A program made the translations under genes and the position numbers. From Salinactinospora qingdaonensis (GTDB taxonomy: Bacteria; Actinomycetota; Actinomycetes; Streptosporangiales; Streptosporangiaceae), in the NCBI RefSeq assembly GCF_039539445.1, contig NZ_BAABDD010000020.1, positions 29,851-93,850 on the forward strand: DNA of 64,000 bases, written 5' to 3'. This document shows, one piece after another, positions 60,840 to 64,000 of the stretch (the first letter of the stretch is position 1; the number at the start of each line of letters is the position of its first letter). The notes under the pieces were generated by a model that was not told the DNA's origin, did no database searches, and was given only the letters and a program-made list of their open reading frames with translations.

Positions 60840-61655
60840 ATGATCAGCGATACCCGCCACACCCGTGGCGGCGACGTCAGCCTGTGCTTCCGTGACACCG
60901 GCTCGGGCCCGACGGTGGTGCTGCTGCACGGCACGACCGCGAACCTGGGCGTGTGGGACCCGGTCGTGGCGCGCCTCGGTAACGGGGTGCGCACGATCGC
61001 GGTCGACCAACGCGGCCACGGGCGCAGCGACAAGCCCGCCACCGGCTACGGCGCCGCCGAGTACTGCTCAGACGTGCTCGATCTCGTCACCGAACTGGGC
61101 TGCGGTCCGGTGGTGGTGTGCGGGCACTCGCTGGGTGCGCGCAACGCGGTGGTCCTGGCCCACCAGCATCCCGAGGTGGTGGTGGGGGTGGTCGCGGTCG
61201 ACTACACGCCCTATGTCGAGGCGCAGGTGTTGGACGACCTCGAATCTCGGGTCCGCGGGGGCGACCGGAGATTCGAGACGATCACCGAGGTCCGGAGCTA
61301 CCTGCGCCATCGGTACCCGCTACTGCCCGACGACGCTATCGAGCGCCGCGCCGGCTACGGCTACGTCGCCGACCACGACGGGGTGCGCGCGCTGGCCGCC
61401 CCCACGGCGATGGTGCGCACGGTCGAGGGGCTGCGGCGGGACTTCGACACGCAGACCCGGGAGGTCGCCGTTCCGGTGACCCTGCTGCGCGGCGAGCACA
61501 GCCGGATCGTCTCGAAACGGGCCTTCGCCGCCACGCGCAGCCTGCGACCGGACTTCCACGCCGTCGAGGTGGCCGGGGTCGACCACTACATCCCGGAAGA
61601 AGACCCGGATGTGGTCGCTGAGCAGATCCTGCGCACGGTGCGGGCGGTGACGTGA
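60840..61655 (+). CDS. Alpha/beta-fold hydrolase
   Basis: 271-aa hydrolase with HGTTANLGVWDPV (oxyanion hole), IAVDQRGHGRSDKP, nucleophile S97 in VCGHSLGARNAV, acid in LRGEHSRIVS and His in VAGVDHYIPEEDP. It looks like meta-cleavage or ester hydrolases of aromatic catabolism (3-oxoadipate enol-lactonase-like). It starts 11 bp after the dehydrogenase stop. The substrate is inferred from the cluster only. Confidence 0.9.
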   Translation: MISDTRHTRGGDVSLCFRDTGSGPTVVLLHGTTANLGVWDPVVARLGNGVRTIAVDQRGHGRSDKPATGYGAAEYCSDVLDLVTELGCGPVVVCGHSLGARNAVVLAHQHPEVVVGVVAVDYTPYVEAQVLDDLESRVRGGDRRFETITEVRSYLRHRYPLLPDDAIERRAGYGYVADHDGVRALAAPTAMVRTVEGLRRDFDTQTREVAVPVTLLRGEHSRIVSKRAFAATRSLRPDFHAVEVAGVDHYIPEEDPDVVAEQILRTVRAVT

Positions 61656-61728
61656 AACGCCGAAAACCGCCCCGAAGAATCGACGCCAAGAAAAAGCACA
61701 CGACAGACAGGACTAAGGAGCAGCGAAA

Positions 61729-62190
61729 ATGCCGCTGAATATCGCGGACCTTTCGATTTCGTGCCGCCAGTTCGACGCCGGTGAACGGATTCCCGACCTC
61801 CACAGCGCCGACCACGGCAACGTGGCGCCGGACCTCAAGATCACCGGCGTGCCCGAGGGAACGGTGGAACTCGCGGTGATCATGCACGACCCGGACGCTC
61901 CGCTGCCGCGGGGGTTCGTCCACTGGGTCTGCTACGGCATCGCCCCCTCGACCACCTGGGTCGAAGGCGCCGGCAGTGGTCGTAACCACCGAGAAGGCCC
62001 CAACACGCTCGGCGAGAAAGCCTACAGCGGCCCCCAGCCGCCGCCCGGCCACGGCACCCACCACTACTACTTCTGGGTCTACGCGCTGAACACGGCGGTC
62101 AAGGGCGAACCCACCCGCGAGGAGTTCCTCGCCGACTACGCCGAGGCCATCATCGAACAGAACCGCGTCGTGGGCACCTACTCCAGCTAA
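61729..62190 (+). CDS. YbhB/YbcL (PEBP) family protein
   Basis: 153-aa phosphatidylethanolamine-binding/Raf-kinase-inhibitor-like protein: VAPDLKITGVPEGTVELAVIMHDPDAPLPRGFVHWVCYGI has the DPDAP and HW motifs, and GPQPPPGHGTHHYYFWVYALN the second PEBP signature. The bacterial role is unclear. AAGGAGCAGCG precedes the ATG. Last plus-strand gene before the iclR-like gene in the cluster. Confidence 0.92.
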   Translation: MPLNIADLSISCRQFDAGERIPDLHSADHGNVAPDLKITGVPEGTVELAVIMHDPDAPLPRGFVHWVCYGIAPSTTWVEGAGSGRNHREGPNTLGEKAYSGPQPPPGHGTHHYYFWVYALNTAVKGEPTREEFLADYAEAIIEQNRVVGTYSS

Positions 62191-62322
62191 CCGCTCTGTC
62201 TTCGCGCGAATGAGGAAAAGACCGGGATCTGGCACTATGTGGGTTTCGGTGCCTCCCTCGGAAAACGGGGGACACGCTGCGGGAAACCGCAGCGTGGAAC
62301 AGTCAGAGAGGAGAAAGGCGAC

Positions 62323-63087
62323 GTGGCGGAGGCGGGAGGGCGTACCCCGGGCGTGGACAGCGCCCGGCGAGCCCTGAAGGTCCTGCTGCTGTTCTCCGAA
62401 CAGTCCCCTGAACTCACCGTGGAGGAGATCGCCCAAGGTGTCGGCATCTCGGTCCCCTCTGCCTACCGCTTCATCTCGTTGCTGCGGGAACTGGACCTCG
62501 TGGAGGAGGACAAGGGCGGCACCTACGTGCTCTCTCCGCGGATTCTGGCCCTGGCGGAGAACGCAGAGCGGACCATGCGGATGTCGCACCTGCTGCGGCC
62601 GATGGTCGAACGGCTCTCCTCGGTCACCGGCGAGACGGCGCTGGTCATCCGGCGCGTCGGCGACTTCGCTACCTGCACCGAGATATCGCAGTCGGACCGC
62701 TCCGTACGACTGTCGTTTCGCCCCGGCCAGATCATGAGCCTGCACCAGGGGGCCGGCGCAAAAGCGCTCCTGGCAGGCATGGGCCAGGAATGGGCGCGCC
62801 GCTACTTCGACCGGTTGGAGTCCCAACCGTCGCAGGAGCGGCAAGAGGCAGTGCTGGCCGAACTGCCCACCATCGTCGAGCAAGGGTGGGCGCAAAGCTC
62901 AGCCGAGGTCGACGAGGACGTCTGGGCCGCCGCCGCGCCGATCAAGGCCGGCAACAAGGTCGTGGCCGCGCTCAGCGTCGCGGGACCGCAGTACCGCATC
63001 GACGACGAACGCGCCGCCCTGATCCTCGACGAGGTGATCTCCGGTGCCGCCGAGATCTCCAAAGCGCTACGCAGTTGGGACTCCTAG
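62323..63087 (+). CDS. IclR-family transcriptional regulator
   Basis: 254-aa regulator. Winged HTH: SARRALKVLLLFSEQSPELTVEEIAQGVGISVPSAYRFISLLRELDLVEED; effector domain with LRPMVERLSSVTGETALVIRRVGDFATC and VSVAGP-like ALSVAGPQYRI. The GTG at 62323 follows AGGAGAAAGG; the upstream extension in the frame is not protein-like. As last gene of the catabolic cluster it probably controls it in response to the substrate, perhaps via the palindrome at 54334. Its stop codon TAG is part of the CTAG end of a palindromic element. Confidence 0.92.
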   Translation: MAEAGGRTPGVDSARRALKVLLLFSEQSPELTVEEIAQGVGISVPSAYRFISLLRELDLVEEDKGGTYVLSPRILALAENAERTMRMSHLLRPMVERLSSVTGETALVIRRVGDFATCTEISQSDRSVRLSFRPGQIMSLHQGAGAKALLAGMGQEWARRYFDRLESQPSQERQEAVLAELPTIVEQGWAQSSAEVDEDVWAAAAPIKAGNKVVAALSVAGPQYRIDDERAALILDEVISGAAEISKALRSWDS

Positions 63088-63225
63088 GTTCTGTTGTTCA
63101 AAGGGCTGGGATGTGAGGGCCGTGGAGGTGTTCTTCGTCCCCTCGTGCCTCGATCGCTGCGCGATCTCGGCAGCTTGAGACGGCGCTCGCCCCCACCCGC
63201 ACCGCCTCTGCCGACAACAGAACCT
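63084..63225 (+). repeat. Dispersed palindromic element (about 142 bp)
   Basis: Left end CTAGGTTCTGTTGTTC starts at 63084, inside the iclR stop codon; the right end GACAACAGAACCT is at about 63213-63225, an inverted match. The core is at 63143-63174 with GATCGCTGCGCGATC. Same type as 47919-48087. Confidence 0.8.
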
Positions 63226-63493
63226 CGCTCGGTCGTCCAACCGGTGCGGGCACACGCCCCCGGGTGCCCGCACCGCCGCTTCGGCCCCGCGAACCGGCAT
63301 ACGGCTGGAGTCCACCCCGGGCTCCAGCCGTGGCGCACCGGCTCCGCCCCGCCACGGCGCGCCGGTAGCGCCCCGCTGCAACGGTGACTTTAGACTCACC
63401 GTGAACGTTTCCTCACAGTACGCACGGCCGGTGCAGTGACCGGCCGACGACGCCACAGGACCGGGGCGGCCCACAGCGGCGACGGAGGCAAAG
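63226..63493. other. Intergenic, no gene seen
   Basis: GC-rich stretch between the palindromic element and the interrupted DUF5996 gene. Contains the probable promoter of that remnant. Nothing else recognised. Confidence 0.4.
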
Positions 63494-63632
63494 ATGACGG
63501 TCGCGACCAACGACGACGTGTTCCCCCCGATGCCGTTCGCGCAGTGGACCGCCACCCGGGAGACCCTGCACCGGTTTCTACAGATCGTCGGCAAGACCAG
63601 GCTCGCCCACGGCATCCGCCGCAACCACTGTT
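63494..63632 (+). pseudogene. DUF5996 gene interrupted by an IS element
   Basis: From the ATG at 63494 the product reads ...FAQWTATRETLHRFLQIVGKTRLAHGIRRNHC and stops. This matches the N-terminus of DUF5996 proteins (W-xx-T-xx-TLHxxxQIVGKxRLA...NH-WH). The frame is cut exactly at the NH position, where the IS200/IS605 right end begins. The rest should lie beyond the element, outside the window, if it was not lost. Confidence 0.78.
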
Positions 63633-64000
63633 GACTTCCGCTCCCTGGCCTAAAGGCCGGGGATTCCTACGGCGGCCACCTGGCCGCTTCGGTGGGTTCC
63701 TGCTTCATCGCGCTGTGCCCGAGCGTGCTCGGGTCTTACCTGCGCTCCACAGGCTGATGCGGCCAGTCCGGCCGCCCTAGCGATGTTGACCGCCGCATTG
63801 ATGTCGCGGTCCAGGACGACTCCACAGCCGCCGCACGTCCATTCGCGCACGTGCAGCGGCTTGGGTCCATCCTTGACGCCGCACTGCGAGCAGACCTGGG
63901 AGGTGGGCTCGAACCGGCCGACCTTCACGAAGGTGCGGCCGTAGCGGGCGGCTTTGTATTCCAGCATGTTCACGAACGCCGACCATCCGGCGTCGTGGAC
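63633..64000 (-). mobile_element. IS200/IS605-type element, right end (partial)
   Basis: Carries the 3' part of tnpB and the right-end hairpin, CCC-T-GGCC-TAAA-GGCC-G-GGG (63643-63662), overlapping the tnpB stop codon, as usual in this family. The boundary with the DUF5996 gene is about 63632-63636, next to TTGAC. The remainder extends past the window. Confidence 0.8.
63650..64000 (-). CDS. tnpB: TnpB RNA-guided nuclease, C-terminal part
   Basis: The frame enters from beyond the window end and gives 116 C-terminal residues. Zinc ribbon: CSQCGVKDGPKPLHVREWTCGGCG (CxxC...CxxC). The last RuvC motif is D in LDRDINAAVNIARAAG. Upstream, HDAGWSAFVNMLEYKAARYGRTFVKV is the typical preceding segment. 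TnpB is an RNA-guided DNA nuclease that keeps IS605-type elements in place; its omega RNA comes from the 3' end of the gene and the right end of the element, and its guide is the adjoining DNA, here the broken DUF5996 gene. The N-terminal RuvC residues are not visible, so activity cannot be judged. Confidence 0.9.
   Translation of the reverse strand, partial: VHDAGWSAFVNMLEYKAARYGRTFVKVGRFEPTSQVCSQCGVKDGPKPLHVREWTCGGCGVVLDRDINAAVNIARAAGLAASACGAQVRPEHARAQRDEAGTHRSGQVAAVGIPGL

Overview
This is a GC-rich actinomycete chromosome segment. The abundance of Scr1-type XRE/DUF397 and XRE/DUF6879 regulators, a cvn conservon, a CBM2 esterase and actinobacterial-type ValRS suggest Nocardiopsaceae (Nocardiopsis/Streptomonospora-like). 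That placement is inference; no rRNA or tRNA gene was seen.

Layout. 0-5 kb: gene debris (a fabG remnant, a 3'-truncated sigJ) beside a secreted CBM2 esterase, an AhpD-like protein and a small membrane protein. 5.3-39.3 kb: a defence and peptide-natural-product island. Its frame is a class 1 DISARM system on the minus strand in canonical order (drmD, drmMI, then drmA, drmB, drmC), but split by about 18 kb of other genes between drmMI and drmA. The insert carries (a) a DUF4143 ATPase flanked by 23-bp iterons; (b) a microcin C-like peptide-nucleotide locus: an MccB-type ThiF adenylyltransferase, a HIT-domain hydrolase and, convergent to them, a 7-codon ORF (MNGDGGN) with a perfect Shine-Dalgarno, a C-terminal Asn and a strong hairpin just after its stop codon; it is framed by two mirror-image small-protein/DUF6879/XRE modules; (c) two direct copies, about 7.8 kb apart, of a cassette (22-codon ORF coupled to an acidic Cys-rich protein, XRE, DUF397, drmMI 3' end), one of which leaves a truncated drmMI fragment; (d) between those copies, a probable RiPP operon (45-aa precursor, HExxH-type peptide hydroxylase, PhyH-like dioxygenase, SAM methyltransferase) and a complete valS. 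A stand-alone PD-(D/E)XK nuclease lies beyond drmC and a DUF559 nuclease beyond drmD.

39.3-42.2 kb is a field of dispersed palindromic repeats. 42.2-49.5 kb: a cvnABCD conservon whose CvnA lacks membrane segments, followed by a styrene-monooxygenase-like flavoprotein; then CitE-like lyase/MaoC and alpha/beta-hydrolase/SCP2-like pairs. 50-53 kb: ArsR regulator, VOC protein and pterin carbinolamine dehydratase. 54.3-63.1 kb: a uptake-plus-catabolism cluster (SsuBCA-type ABC transporter, FAD monooxygenase, AA_synth, class II aldolase, 3-hydroxyacyl-CoA dehydrogenase, hydrolase, PEBP) preceded by a perfect 20-bp AT-rich palindrome and ending with an IclR regulator. The window ends inside an IS200/IS605-type TnpB that interrupts a DUF5996 gene.

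A further unifying signal is a dispersed palindromic element, with at least 23 recognisable cores, whose longer copies have CTAG-TTCTGTT ends and sit directly after stop codons.
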